5,997 bases of DNA from contig JAPOVO010000193.1 in assembly GCA_026708165.1 (NCBI GenBank), positions 1-5,997 on the forward strand, written 5' to 3'. A program made the position numbers and the translations under genes. Position 1 is the first letter of the stretch; each line of letters begins with the position of its first letter. Of the stretch, positions 5,135-5,997 are shown in pieces. A model generated the notes under the pieces. The model made no database searches. It had not been told where the DNA came from and was given only the letters and a program-made list of their open reading frames with translations. Origin of the DNA: Chloroflexota bacterium. Lineage in GTDB: Bacteria > Chloroflexota > UBA11872 > VXNJ01.

Positions 5135-5997
5135 TTAGGCGGCGCGCGACCACGCCTCCGCTATGGCACGCCGCGCATACACCCGCGCGGCGTGTTCCCG
5201 GTATTCGGTCGAGGCGTGGATGTCCTCCAGCACGTCGAATCCCGAAGCTGCGTCTTGCGCGGCTTCAGCGATCACTTCGTCCGACAGCTCGCTTCCAACC
5301 AGCGCCGACTCCACTCCCGAGGCCCGGCCCGGCGCGGCCCCGAGTCCGGTCACCCCCACGCTCGCGGAGGTGCAGGTCCCGCCGTCGACCGAGATCAGCG
5401 CCGCGATCCCCACGATCGCGTAATGCGACGCCGGATTCGGCAGCTTGGCATACGACCACCCGGCGCCGGCGTCCGGTACCGGGATTCTAATGCCGGTCAG
5501 GATCTCGTCCGACTCAACCGCCGTCGTAAGCAGATCGACGAAAAAGTCGTCGATAGCCACGCTGCGGCTGCCGCCGGCGCTCTGAAGCTCCATCGTGGCA
5601 TTCAGGCAGACCATGGCCGCCGGCAGGTCCGACGCGGGATCGGCGTGCGCGAGATTTCCTCCCACTGTCCCAACGTTTCGCACCTGTGGATCGCCAATCA
5701 CCGACGCCGCCGCCGCCAGCAGCGGCAAACGGCTGGATATGACGTCCGAGTGCACGAGCTCGCTGTGAGTAACGCGAGGTCCGATCTCGATAACTCCGTT
5801 GGACTCCGAGATCTGATCTAGGCCGTCGATCCGACCGATGTCGATCAGCACTTCAGGTTCGGACAGCCTCAGCTTCAGCAGCGGTATCAGGCTGTGCCCG
5901 CCGGAGAGGATCTTCCCATCGTCCTGATGCTTCGATATGAGTGCCAGCGCGTCTTGAAGCGAGTCAGGAGCGTAGTAGTTGAATTTAGGTGGTATCA
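5135..5997 (-). CDS. coxM: CO dehydrogenase-type medium (FAD-binding) subunit, CoxM
   Basis: The frame is open from the TAA at 5137-5135 to the right edge, where it reads TG-ATA-CCA-CCT. The family commonly begins Met-Ile-Pro, so the missing base is almost certainly the first base of an ATG, GTG or TTG, and the protein is complete at 287 residues, the usual CoxM length. An internal GTG at 5851 would remove the first FAD-binding motif and is not the start. Counting from that Met, SGGHS at 32-36 and TVGGN at 111-115 are the two flavin pyrophosphate-binding motifs, at the same numbers as in characterised CoxM. The last third (about 180-285) is the CO-dehydrogenase flavoprotein C-terminal domain. 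CoxM takes electrons from the [2Fe-2S] clusters of CoxS and hands them to quinone on the cytoplasmic side of the membrane. CoxL and CoxS are off-window, so relatives such as other xanthine-dehydrogenase-family FAD subunits are not excluded. Confidence 0.88.
   Translation of the reverse strand, partial: IPPKFNYYAPDSLQDALALISKHQDDGKILSGGHSLIPLLKLRLSEPEVLIDIGRIDGLDQISESNGVIEIGPRVTHSELVHSDVISSRLPLLAAAASVIGDPQVRNVGTVGGNLAHADPASDLPAAMVCLNATMELQSAGGSRSVAIDDFFVDLLTTAVESDEILTGIRIPVPDAGAGWSYAKLPNPASHYAIVGIAALISVDGGTCTSASVGVTGLGAAPGRASGVESALVGSELSDEVIAEAAQDAASGFDVLEDIHASTEYREHAARVYARRAIAEAWSRAA

Noticed and set aside
4988..5821. Plus-strand open frame of 277 codons opposite coxM
   Set aside because: It is antisense to coxM and also spans the coxM-coxD spacer. 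It is Arg-rich with no recognisable motif.

Overview
The window is from a bacterial chromosome with about 62% GC in its core genes. It uses TTG and GTG start codons next to recognisable Shine-Dalgarno sites. The short interspersed repeats, the Cox-type gene set and the CBM9-like protein would fit an uncultured Chloroflexota (Dehalococcoidia/SAR202-like) genome. That placement is an impression only, since no marker gene is present and the repeat types also occur in other phyla.

Layout, left to right. (1) 1-480, minus strand: the N-terminal 160 codons of a PIN-nuclease-like protein that runs off the left edge, about 52% GC against about 62% for the other genes sampled. (2) 481-653: a spacer with little in it. 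(3) 654-1064, minus: a small VOC/glyoxalase-fold protein. (4) 1065-2143: about 1.1 kb without a gene, packed with short interspersed repeats, hairpins and a perfect 20-bp palindrome. (5) 2144-2926, plus: a cytoplasmic CBM9-like carbohydrate-binding protein. (6) 2923-5997, minus: three genes of a carbon-monoxide-dehydrogenase-type cluster, transcribed in the order coxM, coxD, coxE.

How the genes work together. CoxM is the FAD subunit of an aerobic CO dehydrogenase or a related molybdenum hydroxylase. It passes electrons from the CoxS iron-sulfur subunit to the respiratory chain. CoxD (MoxR-type AAA+ ATPase) and CoxE (VWA/MIDAS protein) form the usual ATPase/VWA pair needed to mature the active site of the large subunit. 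CoxL and CoxS are not in the window. They may lie to the right, upstream of coxM, so the substrate (CO or another compound) cannot be settled here. coxD and coxE overlap by 23 bp and are probably translationally coupled. The CBM9-like gene and coxE converge with overlapping stop codons, leaving no intergenic terminator.

I found no clearly new biological system. The points most worth a second look are the repeat island, the tail-to-tail stop overlap, the possibly foreign PIN-like gene, and the unresolved Cox enzyme type.
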